Below, one piece after another: positions 54,501 to 61,766 of a stretch of DNA of 64,000 bases (positions within the stretch are counted from its first letter, which is position 1; every line of letters begins with the position of its first letter). The stretch comes from Polaribacter sp. SA4-10 (GTDB taxonomy: Bacteria; Bacteroidota; Bacteroidia; Flavobacteriales; Flavobacteriaceae): the NCBI RefSeq assembly GCF_002163835.1, contig NZ_CP019331.1:3049573-3113572 (forward strand). The letters run 5' to 3'. A program made the translations under genes and the position numbers. The notes under the pieces were generated by a model that had not been told where the DNA came from, made no database searches, and saw only the letters and a list, made by a program, of their open reading frames with translations.

Positions 54501-57500
54501 ATGAACGTTAATTAGTACACTTCCACTTTTAAAATAATTATAATTTACAAAGTGATATTTAATAGCAAAACCACCAATATCTTCTTTTTTTACAGGGATT
54601 TTTATTGTTTTTGATGTATTGTTTAATTTCACTAAACAAGTTTCTATAACTTTATGATCCTTTTCAATTTGTACAATAACAGTAATGTTTTTAGAAGCGG
54701 AACCAATTTGTAGTTTTACAACATCATTTGGTTTGTAACTTGTTTTATCAGTTTGTATTACAAATAATTTATTGTCTGCAACTTCTTTTTCTTTTAATGA
54801 AAAAACTTCAAATTTTTGTTGATCTTTTACTGCTTGTCCAAATTTATCTTGGCTTTCTAAAAGGATAATATATTTTCCAGAAATCCAATTTTTTGTATTT
54901 GCTAATTTGATTTCTTTCGCTATTTCTGTGTCAAAATATGAGCTAAAAACTAAAGCTCCTTTTTTCCAGTTATTCTCATCTGCTTCTTCATCTGTATAAG
55001 CTTCATTTGGAAAAAGTGCTCTAAAAGTAGTTTCAGAAATATCTTGATAATCAGGAGCAGACCAAACTCTTTTTCTCAAAGGATTTTTAGGTGCTAGTAA
55101 TTTATAAATTTTTAGAGTTCCTTTAGCAGAAACAAATTCTCCGTTTAAGTTTTTTGTATCAACTTTTAATATATTGTTCTTGGTGTTTTTATCAATTTTA
55201 GTATCCAAAGAAATAGAAGCTAATAAACTGTGGTACCCTATTTTTATAACGTTTGTAGCGCTGTGACTTTCTCCATTAATGTCGGTTACGTCAGCAGTAA
55301 TTTCATAATTAAAAATTGGTAAACTTGCTTTTGAAACACTTTCATCAGGCATTGCTTTAAATACAATTTTGAATTCCCCTTTTTCATTGGTAATACCTTC
55401 ACCGTGTGTAATTTCTTGTGCTTCAGAAGTTGCTCCCGGTCTACGCCAAAACCACCAATTTGGATATTGCACTTTTCTAGATACTCTATAAACCACTTTT
55501 GCATCTGTAATACTTGCGCCAGAAAACGCTTTCGCAAAACCTTTTACAGTAACAGAATCGTTTAGTTTAAAACTTTCTTTTATAGGTTTAAACTCAGTTT
55601 CAAATTTGGGTCTTTTGTATTCTTCTACGGAGAAGCTATAATGGTTATAATCAAAATTACTAATAACCTTATTATCTTGTTCTAAAACCTCAGGTTTAGA
55701 GGTGATTAAGTACTGACCTGTTAACCCATTATTTGGTAAAATGAATTCTCCTGAAACTGATCCAAATTCATTTAGTGTTAAATTGATTTTTTTTATTTCT
55801 TGATGATGAACATCAAATAACCTTATATCAACTTTTTTATTTTTTAAAACTTCAGATTTCTCTCCTTTTTTTTGGATTACAATTGCTTTAAAATAAACAG
55901 TTTGCCCTGGTCTGTAAATACTTCTATCTGTAAAAATAAAGGACTTAATCAATGCTCTTTCATTCTTTTTATAATCTTTTGAACTATTTTTATATAGATA
56001 AAGGTTCCCAAAAGAGGTACTATCATTTTTAGTTTTTACTGAAATTTCTACCTTTTGATAATAGTTGCTACTTTTAAAAGAAGCAAAACCATTTTTATCT
56101 GTAATTAGTTTTTTGTTAATAGAAGCACCTCTATTCTTTTTCTTATTTTTAACATGTATTTCAGCATTTTTAATAGGTTTTCCTGTGTTTCTGTCTACAA
56201 TTTGATAATTGTATCTTCCATCAAAATTATTTTCTATTAAAGTTAAATTTGTAACTTGAATAGTAGTTGTTCCATAGATGTTTTCTTTATTAATTTCTTC
56301 TTTTTCAGAAGCAAGAATTAAATAATTACCATTATTGAATTTAGGAACAATAACCTCTGTTGTATGTTGAAGAAAGTCTTTGTCATCGCGCAATTTTTGA
56401 TGCCAAGTATGTGTTTTTTTAAAGCTATTTATAAGAGAAATTCTATCTTTAAATAGATGGGTTTTATTAAACTGTACTAATTGTTCTTGTGTAATTATAT
56501 ATGCTGTAAAAAATAGTTTTTCAACGTTTTTATACTGTACTAATAGTCTTGAGTTTTTATTGATAGGTATGTACTCTTCAGTAGTAATTGATATTGTTTT
56601 TTGTGTAATTTGAGATTTTAAAAAAGTACATTTTTTTGCACCTAAACTTTTAGGAAATTGTTTAATAATACTATTACAAACATCTATTGCAGAACTATTT
56701 CTAAATCTTTTGTGTTCCTCTTTTGTGTTTAAATAGCTACTTGCCTCTTCTCTGTAAAATTTTGAAATTTCAAAAGCATATAATCCGCTGACTTCATTTT
56801 TTTTAAAATTTTCAAAAGATTTCTTCAATGTAGCATATAACACATCTTCTTTACCGTTAAAAGTTGCATGTTGTTTTACAAAATTTATTCTGTGTAAGTC
56901 AATATCTACTAATGCTTTTAAGTCATTTCTTTTTAAATGAAACTCAATTAATTTTTGATAAACTTTTAATGCATTAAACTGAAGCGATAAGCTGTCTTTT
57001 GAAACTAAATTTAGTTTTGAAAATGTATTCAGATCACTCAAATAAGCAACACTGTCTACAGTAAATTTATAGGAAGGTCTTGTAATTGAAGTTTCAGAAG
57101 ACTTGTAAAACGCCAAGGCATTATTTGCTAAAAAGTCATATAAAGTAGGTTTGTAGTTTTTTGATCCTTTTTGTATGTGTAAAATATCGGAGAAATCATA
57201 AATATCAGTTTTTTGAAGTTGCTCACTGTTTTCTAAAGAAGCTTCAAAATAACAATGAACTTCTTTAAAAAGTGTATTTAAATCCCAAGTTCTAAAATCT
57301 AGTGCATCAACCTTTTTTTCTGTTTTTGTTCGGTTGTAAAATTTATATCTATTCTGTTTAAAATATTGCCAATACAAAGTAGCTAAGACATTTTCTAATA
57401 TGTTTTTCGTAGGAAATTCACTTTTTAAAATATGTTTTTTAAAGGAATTAATCACTTTTAATTGTGCGTCTTCTTCTAATATTAGAGAAAATTTACTTTT

Positions 57501-57707
57501 ATAAAAAAGTGATTTTATAATTTGTGGAGAATTTTTTTCTTTTTCGGCTTTTGCATAGATTTCTTCTGCAATTTTTAAGGCTGATTTTGGTAAATTATCA
57601 ATTTCAAATTTCTCAACTTCTAACCATAGATCTTTAAAGTTATGTTGGGCATTTACTATGTTGGAAAATAAGATAATTATTAATAATGATGTAATAAGTT
57701 TTTTCAT
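51564..57707 (-). CDS. alpha-2-macroglobulin family protein with thioester motif
   Basis: A 2047-residue secreted protein: signal peptide (residues 1-20), a helical N-terminal region to about 380, macroglobulin MG2-like domains with YNYQIVDRNTGKPIKNAEI and FIFTDRSIYRPGQTVYFKAIV, a bait-like central part with a low-complexity acidic stretch near residue 1200 (EEIQIVEDEMEVEESIMM), the A2M domain (TDKNGQVSFNFTIPEALTRWK), and the thioester motif Cys-Ala-Glu-Gln (Cys1484 to Gln1487) in YPYECAEQTFSKYY. The TED-like alpha-toroid and final receptor-like domains follow. Alpha-2-macroglobulins trap proteases that cut the bait region. No lipobox is seen, so it is a soluble or peripherally bound periplasmic protein. 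A penicillin-binding partner, PbpC, is not adjacent. Confidence 0.87.
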   Translation of the reverse strand: MKKLITSLLIIILFSNIVNAQHNFKDLWLEVEKFEIDNLPKSALKIAEEIYAKAEKEKNSPQIIKSLFYKSKFSLILEEDAQLKVINSFKKHILKSEFPTKNILENVLATLYWQYFKQNRYKFYNRTKTEKKVDALDFRTWDLNTLFKEVHCYFEASLENSEQLQKTDIYDFSDILHIQKGSKNYKPTLYDFLANNALAFYKSSETSITRPSYKFTVDSVAYLSDLNTFSKLNLVSKDSLSLQFNALKVYQKLIEFHLKRNDLKALVDIDLHRINFVKQHATFNGKEDVLYATLKKSFENFKKNEVSGLYAFEISKFYREEASSYLNTKEEHKRFRNSSAIDVCNSIIKQFPKSLGAKKCTFLKSQITQKTISITTEEYIPINKNSRLLVQYKNVEKLFFTAYIITQEQLVQFNKTHLFKDRISLINSFKKTHTWHQKLRDDKDFLQHTTEVIVPKFNNGNYLILASEKEEINKENIYGTTTIQVTNLTLIENNFDGRYNYQIVDRNTGKPIKNAEIHVKNKKKNRGASINKKLITDKNGFASFKSSNYYQKVEISVKTKNDSTSFGNLYLYKNSSKDYKKNERALIKSFIFTDRSIYRPGQTVYFKAIVIQKKGEKSEVLKNKKVDIRLFDVHHQEIKKINLTLNEFGSVSGEFILPNNGLTGQYLITSKPEVLEQDNKVISNFDYNHYSFSVEEYKRPKFETEFKPIKESFKLNDSVTVKGFAKAFSGASITDAKVVYRVSRKVQYPNWWFWRRPGATSEAQEITHGEGITNEKGEFKIVFKAMPDESVSKASLPIFNYEITADVTDINGESHSATNVIKIGYHSLLASISLDTKIDKNTKNNILKVDTKNLNGEFVSAKGTLKIYKLLAPKNPLRKRVWSAPDYQDISETTFRALFPNEAYTDEEADENNWKKGALVFSSYFDTEIAKEIKLANTKNWISGKYIILLESQDKFGQAVKDQQKFEVFSLKEKEVADNKLFVIQTDKTSYKPNDVVKLQIGSASKNITVIVQIEKDHKVIETCLVKLNNTSKTIKIPVKKEDIGGFAIKYHFVNYNYFKSGSVLINVHQEQENIQIETNIFRDKLLPGQNETWSFTVKNDKNNKVAAEVLASMYDASLDQFKPHDWNFNPITSKGSYYSYNKSNANHSFKNSFFNIRNNQRNDYGFPSIHYDAYNWFGFYFGRNRNIMIRRMASTSKKGKAEEIQIVEDEMEVEESIMMSSEAILNEIVVTNLAPESKKLQEKISLEGIKIRKNFQETAFFFPKLRTDKNGQVSFNFTIPEALTRWKLQLLAHTKDLKSATKTLTTVTQKELMVVPNAPRFLREGDKITFSAKISNLTNNSLSGFAQLELTDLITGKEIDIDLNNIDKNKNFDVDKDGNTSVSWNLSIPETVQAVQYKIVAKAGAFSDGEQNALPVLSNRMLVTETLPMWIGSNQTKTFTLDKLKNNASSTLKNHKLTLEMTSNPVWYAIQSLPYLMEYPYECAEQTFSKYYANTLASFVANSNPKIQEVFNAWKSSDALLSNLEKNQELKSLILQETPWLRDAQSETEQKKRIALLFDSNKMKNEQEKAINKLKSIQMNSGGFPWFKGSRFESTFITQHIATGFGHLQKLGVTNFDESTSEMIEKSVKFLDGELLEQYEKLLKKAEEKKQQAKTKKEGEKKYKAYLEKNNLGYFTIQYLYMRSFYTAISLDDNLQKAVEYYKNQSVRYWNEYNLYAKGQIALSLFRADKKTVANKILKSLEENSITSDELGMYWKSNTAGYYYYQAPIETQALMIEVFSEIHKDKQETIDNLKIWLLKNKQTNRWKTTKATTEAVYALLLNGSDWISITEMVDIKVGDKAINPSEIDDVKIEAGTGYFKTSWNGTEITPKMSEVTITKKGNGIAWGGLYWQYFEDLDKITSAETPLKLNKKLFLKVNPDTGKELKEINPNTQLKVGDLITVRIELRSDRNMEFIHMKDMRASGVEPINVLSKYKYQDSLGYYESTKDAATNFFFERLPKGVYVFEYDVRVNNAGEFSNGITTIQSMYAPEFSSHSEGVRINVQEK

Positions 57708-57884
57708 ATTTCAAAGGATTAATGCAGTTAGAAGCATGAGTATATCATTTAATAAAACAAACTAAAATTAGTATACTTACCTTTTTTAGTATGTAAAACT
57801 ATTTTTTAATTGAGTTTCGTTCTAAAGATACTTTATATTGTACAAAGCTTTTGTATTTTTACTTTTTATAAAAATTAATTGTTA

Positions 57885-59237
57885 ATGAACATTCATTTTA
57901 TTGCTATTGGTGGTAGCGCAATGCACAATCTTGCAATTGCTTTAAATCAAAAAGGATACCAAATTTCTGGAAGTGATGATACAATTCACAATCCTTCAAA
58001 ATCTAGATTAGAAAAATACGGTTTATTGCCTAAAGAATTTGGTTGGTTTCCAGAGAAAATTTCATCAGAATTAGATGTAATTATTTTAGGTATGCATGCT
58101 AAAAAAGACAATCCAGAGCTTTTGAGAGCGCAAGAATTAGGGCTAAAAATTTATTCTTATCCAGAGTTTTTATATGAACAATCTAAAGACAAAACTAGAG
58201 TTGTAATTGGCGGTTCTCATGGGAAAACGACTATAACTTCTATGATTTTACATGTGTTAAATTATCATGAAAAAGAAGTAGATTATATGGTTGGTGCTCA
58301 ATTAGAAGGTTTTGAAACCATGGTTCACTTAACAGAAGAAAATGAATTTATTGTTTTAGAAGGCGATGAATATTTAAGTTCACCAATAGATATGCGTCCT
58401 AAATTTCATTTATACAAACCAAATATTGCTTTGTTAAGCGGAATTGCTTGGGATCATATTAATGTTTTTCCAACATTTGAAAATTATGTAGAACAGTTTA
58501 GAATTTTTACTGATTCTCTAATTAAGGGAGGAATTATGGTGTATAATGAAGAAGATGAAATTGTAAAAGATGTTGTAGAGTCTTCAGAAAATCATTTTAA
58601 AAAAAACACCTATAAAACTCCAGAACATTTTATAAAAAATGGGATTACTTTTTTAGAAACTCCGGAAGGTGATTTGCCTTTAGAAATTTTTGGAAATCAT
58701 AATTTACAAAATTTAGCAGGGGCTAAGTGGATTTGCCAACACATGGGAATTGATGAAGATGATTTTTATGAAGCTGTTGCAAGTTTTAAAGGGGCAAGTA
58801 AGCGATTAGAAAAAATTGCTGAATCTAAATCTACCGTTTTTTTTAAAGATTTTGCTCACAGTCCAAGTAAAGTTGAAGCAACTACAAATGCAGTAAAAGA
58901 ACAATACTCTGAAAGAACAGTTTTTGCATGTTTAGAATTACATACGTATTCTAGTTTGAATGCAGAATTTTTAGCAGAATACAAAGGAGCTTTAGATAAG
59001 GCAGATAAAGCAGTTGTTTTTTATTCCCCGCATGCTGTGAAAATTAAACAATTAGAAGAAGTTACAGCCCAACAAATTGCAAATTCTTTTGAAAGAGATG
59101 ATTTAATTATCTATACGAATCCACAAGAATTTAAAGACTTTTTGTTTCGTCAGAACTTAGAGAACACAGCAGTTGTTTTAATGAGTTCTGGGAATTATGG
59201 GGGTTTAGATTTTGAAGAAGTTAAGGGTTTGGTTTAG
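57885..59237 (+). CDS. mpl: UDP-N-acetylmuramate:L-alanyl-gamma-D-glutamyl-meso-diaminopimelate ligase
   Basis: A 450-residue Mur-ligase family enzyme from ATG 57885 (a TTG at 57879 adds two residues). The N-terminal IHFIAIGGSAMHNLA is the UDP-binding loop, GGSHGKTTITSMILHV the P-loop, then LEGDEYLSSPIDMRPKFHLY, SGIAWDHINVFPT and a C-terminal FKDFAHSPSKVEATTNAVKE. The DEYLSSPIDMRPKF segment and length separate Mpl from MurC. Mpl recycles the tripeptide released from peptidoglycan by ligating it to UDP-MurNAc. The 3' end overlaps the convergent nucleotidyltransferase gene by 17 bases. Confidence 0.88.
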   Translation: MNIHFIAIGGSAMHNLAIALNQKGYQISGSDDTIHNPSKSRLEKYGLLPKEFGWFPEKISSELDVIILGMHAKKDNPELLRAQELGLKIYSYPEFLYEQSKDKTRVVIGGSHGKTTITSMILHVLNYHEKEVDYMVGAQLEGFETMVHLTEENEFIVLEGDEYLSSPIDMRPKFHLYKPNIALLSGIAWDHINVFPTFENYVEQFRIFTDSLIKGGIMVYNEEDEIVKDVVESSENHFKKNTYKTPEHFIKNGITFLETPEGDLPLEIFGNHNLQNLAGAKWICQHMGIDEDDFYEAVASFKGASKRLEKIAESKSTVFFKDFAHSPSKVEATTNAVKEQYSERTVFACLELHTYSSLNAEFLAEYKGALDKADKAVVFYSPHAVKIKQLEEVTAQQIANSFERDDLIIYTNPQEFKDFLFRQNLENTAVVLMSSGNYGGLDFEEVKGLV

Positions 59238-60333
59238 TTTTTTTTAATCCTAGTTGCACTAGCTTTTCTCTTTGCCAGTTTTTATCAGTTGTTCTTTTAA
59301 ATAACCAAGTTCTATGATCTTTATTGAAAATAGATTTGTAAATAATATTTAATCTACTCTTTGAAAATATAATTAAGTTTGTTTTCTTTGAATGATTGTT
59401 AGCAAATTTTAAGTCGGTTATAGATCTTTCAAAAGCTTGAATCTGTTTTTTAGATTCATCATTTTGTTCAAAACCAATAGACTCAATTTCTCCAAAAGCT
59501 ATATAACAAATAGATAAAAAATTATTTAAAGGGTTAAATAATTTTTCAAATCGTTTAACTGCTTTTTTTGTGTCAGTTTTTTGTGATAACAAAAAAACAT
59601 CATATGCATTTCTTAATGCAATTTTTTTATACTGCATTCCATGATCATTAATTTGATTTGAAATTATTGATAAGCATAACTGATTTTCAAAGCTTAAAAA
59701 ATGGATATCATTTATTTTTTGAGCATCTTTTACAACAAATTCATAGTTAAATTCATCAGCATATTTTTCAATTAATAATTCTTTATGAATTTCTACAGCA
59801 GCTATTCTATTTTCTTTTTGTAGCCTTGAATAATGCTTGAACTGTGGAAATTCATAACTGTCTTTAGATACCTTAGAATAACTATTTGAAGTTAAAATTT
59901 CAATAGCTCTTGGGTAGTCTTTTTTAGAAAAGATGAAATCGATATCCCCAACCATTCTTTCTGCAATATCTGCATACAAACCCTCTAACAAATTACCCGT
60001 TCCTTTTAAAAAGATAGGAGTGATGTTATTTGATAATAATAACTCATTTATTTCTTTTGCTTGCGTTATTATTTGTTGATTTCTTTCTCTATTTAAATCA
60101 GTAATATGAATCATATAATTCACTAATTCTTCAGGTAAATAATGAAGGAAGTTAGCATGTTTTAGATTACAATACAAAGCAGGGAAAACATAATGAGCAG
60201 TACTAACTTTTACGAGATTATCCCAGTCTATTTCTGTTGTTTTTAATAGATGTTCAATTTCCTTTTTATTCTTTTCCTCTAAAGAAATAGTCAAACATTT
60301 TGCAATAAAAAATAAAATTTCTTTATAGTTCAT
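59221..60333 (-). CDS. nucleotidyltransferase family protein (NTP_transf_5-like)
   Basis: The 370-residue soluble protein has the nucleotidyltransferase landmarks FLKGTG (108-113) and the metal-binding VGDIDFIF with Asp130 and Asp132, followed by AAVEIHKELLI. The C-terminal half is helical with a basic end (TTDKNWQREKLVQLGLKKTK). Such proteins occur beside HPr-kinase-like and peptide-modification genes in several phyla, where homologues are thought to transfer nucleotides or sugars to a peptide. Its start lies 11 bases inside the upstream PqqD/HprK-like gene, so the pair is co-translated. Its 3' end overlaps mpl by 17 bases. The substrate is unknown. Confidence 0.75.
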   Translation of the reverse strand: MNYKEILFFIAKCLTISLEEKNKKEIEHLLKTTEIDWDNLVKVSTAHYVFPALYCNLKHANFLHYLPEELVNYMIHITDLNRERNQQIITQAKEINELLLSNNITPIFLKGTGNLLEGLYADIAERMVGDIDFIFSKKDYPRAIEILTSNSYSKVSKDSYEFPQFKHYSRLQKENRIAAVEIHKELLIEKYADEFNYEFVVKDAQKINDIHFLSFENQLCLSIISNQINDHGMQYKKIALRNAYDVFLLSQKTDTKKAVKRFEKLFNPLNNFLSICYIAFGEIESIGFEQNDESKKQIQAFERSITDLKFANNHSKKTNLIIFSKSRLNIIYKSIFNKDHRTWLFKRTTDKNWQREKLVQLGLKKTKPNP

Positions 60334-61462
60334 TCTTGAAAATTTTAGAAACAGTTTGTATCATTTCATTATTATTAGAATAGGTAATTTGATAACAGTT
60401 TAATTCTTCAAACCAATCTAAAAATATTTGTGCATTTTCTTTGATTGGTGAAAGCCAAGAATCTGGAACCAATTGTTGAAATGCATCAATTTTAGAGATT
60501 TTATTACAAACCATTTTAGCACCTTTTTCATATTTTATAAACACTAAGTCATTACAGGGTAAATGCGCGAAATAATTATCATTATTTGGTTTTAGATAGC
60601 GTACAATTTTATTTAGTCTTTTAAAATTATATTCAGCTGTAGTTTCTAACTCAGGATAAATAGGAAGTAAGGTTTCTAAGCTATTTTTTTTAATAGATAT
60701 TGATGCAGGAAAACTGTATACTTCTTGTTTTTTTACATCAATAGGTACAAAATCATCTGCTAAACATGTAAAACCATTTGCTTGTAATATAGCTAAAGAA
60801 GTACTTTTTCCATTGCCAGAATCCCCTAAAAAGAGAATGGATTTTTCACCATTACTAACTGCAGATGCATGAAAAACTCCCATCCATTCACTTTCTTTTT
60901 TTTGATGAATTTTCTGAATAAATTGCATAGAAAATTTGCCTTGAAAATAATGAATGTTTTTATTGCTCCAAGCTCCAATTAATTCTTTATCTACTATAAG
61001 AAAGATGTAATTGTTATTTATAAAAACATCGAACTCAAAATCGAAACTTTCACTATTATCAATACCTAAATGTGAAAATTTTGGATGTACAAGTGAAAGC
61101 TCTTTTTCGCTTAAATAGGAAACTTTAAAAACTAGATTATTTACTTTGTAGTATTTTATAAAGTGAAATGATTTTGGAGTTTTTATGTCTCTATAATCAT
61201 TTATCAATTTAGAGTCAATAATGCTTTTAGGTTCGTAAATTCTTTTTTCTAAATCTAATATAAAATCGATCGTTTTTTCTAAAGGAATCGCTAGTTTTTT
61301 AGATAAGGTTTCTGCAATTTTATTTACTGAAACTCCTCTGCTCAATCTTTTTAAAATAGCTGCAGTTGTATTTTCTAGAATAAGATATTCATTACTGCTT
61401 TCAAACCAAACAATAGTTTTGTTTTCCGTTGTTTTATATAAGAAATTTGATTGTTTTTTCAT
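60323..61462 (-). CDS. PqqD-like plus HPr-kinase-like fusion protein
   Basis: A 379-residue protein in two parts. Residues about 15-80 look like a PqqD-type winged-helix domain (ILENTTAAILKRLSRGVSVNKIAETLSK), the fold that binds leader peptides in modified-peptide pathways. Residues about 95-379 resemble HPr kinase/phosphorylase: the invariant-type His198 in GVFHASAV, P-loop GDSGNGKST (213-221), and LADDFVPI (234-241) with two acidic residues. It lacks the HprK N-terminal domain and a phosphocarrier partner, so serine phosphorylation of a peptide or another small substrate is more likely than carbon regulation. It overlaps the nucleotidyltransferase gene by 11 bases and lies 40 bases downstream of a terminator hairpin. 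Confidence 0.75.
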   Translation of the reverse strand: MKKQSNFLYKTTENKTIVWFESSNEYLILENTTAAILKRLSRGVSVNKIAETLSKKLAIPLEKTIDFILDLEKRIYEPKSIIDSKLINDYRDIKTPKSFHFIKYYKVNNLVFKVSYLSEKELSLVHPKFSHLGIDNSESFDFEFDVFINNNYIFLIVDKELIGAWSNKNIHYFQGKFSMQFIQKIHQKKESEWMGVFHASAVSNGEKSILFLGDSGNGKSTSLAILQANGFTCLADDFVPIDVKKQEVYSFPASISIKKNSLETLLPIYPELETTAEYNFKRLNKIVRYLKPNNDNYFAHLPCNDLVFIKYEKGAKMVCNKISKIDAFQQLVPDSWLSPIKENAQIFLDWFEELNCYQITYSNNNEMIQTVSKIFKNEL

Positions 61463-61501
61463 AAAGAATAAATGTAGTTGTTTTATTATTTACATAAAAT
61501 T

Positions 61502-61529
61502 AAAAACGCCTCAATTTTGAGGCGTTTTT
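61502..61529. terminator. terminator or attenuator upstream of the PqqD/HprK-like gene
   Basis: AAAAACGCCTCAA (61502-61514), loop TT, TTGAGGCGTTTTT (61517-61529). On the minus strand it follows the short peptide frame and leaves 39 bases before the ATG at 61462, where no TAnnTTTG box is seen, so the downstream genes may depend on read-through. Confidence 0.65.
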
Positions 61530-61556
61530 ATAAAAGAGTTTACGATTTATTAAAAG

Positions 61557-61685
61557 CTAGTTACAAAAGCTAGTTACAAAAGCTTCTTGAGAAGCTGTTT
61601 GAGCTTTTTGTGGATGTAAAATGAGATAAGTTCCTAACGAAGCTAACGCTATATATTTAACATAATTTCCAATTTTTTTAGTTGC
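61557..61685 (-). pseudogene. short exported-peptide-like reading frame without start codon
   Basis: An open frame of 42 codons begins directly after tandem stops TAG TAA and ends at TAG 61557. It encodes a signal-peptide-like stretch (KKIGNYVKYIALASLGTYLI then LHPQKAQ) and a short tail TASQEAFVTSFCN. No ATG, GTG or TTG is in frame; an alternative frame upstream would join if the seven-A tract at its 5' end had eight A. The last codons are altered by a 13-base tandem duplication (61558-61583); without it the peptide would end EAFVTSF. It may be a decayed precursor or exported peptide gene for the downstream cassette; this is inference. Confidence 0.4.
61558..61583. repeat. 13-base tandem duplication
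   Basis: AGCTAGTTACAAA occurs twice in a row (from about 61555), followed by AGCTTC. It lies at the 3' end of the short peptide frame and shifts its last codons. Confidence 0.65.
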
Positions 61686-61766
61686 TTACTAATGAGAAAT
61701 TTCTTGAGTACTATTTATTGTGTTTTCTATATTTTTTTTATAAAGTATTTTTTTACAATCTAGTTA

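Noticed and set aside
59221..61462. Complete lasso peptide cluster
   Set aside because: No asparagine synthetase-like or transglutaminase-like maturase and no intact precursor gene is in the window.
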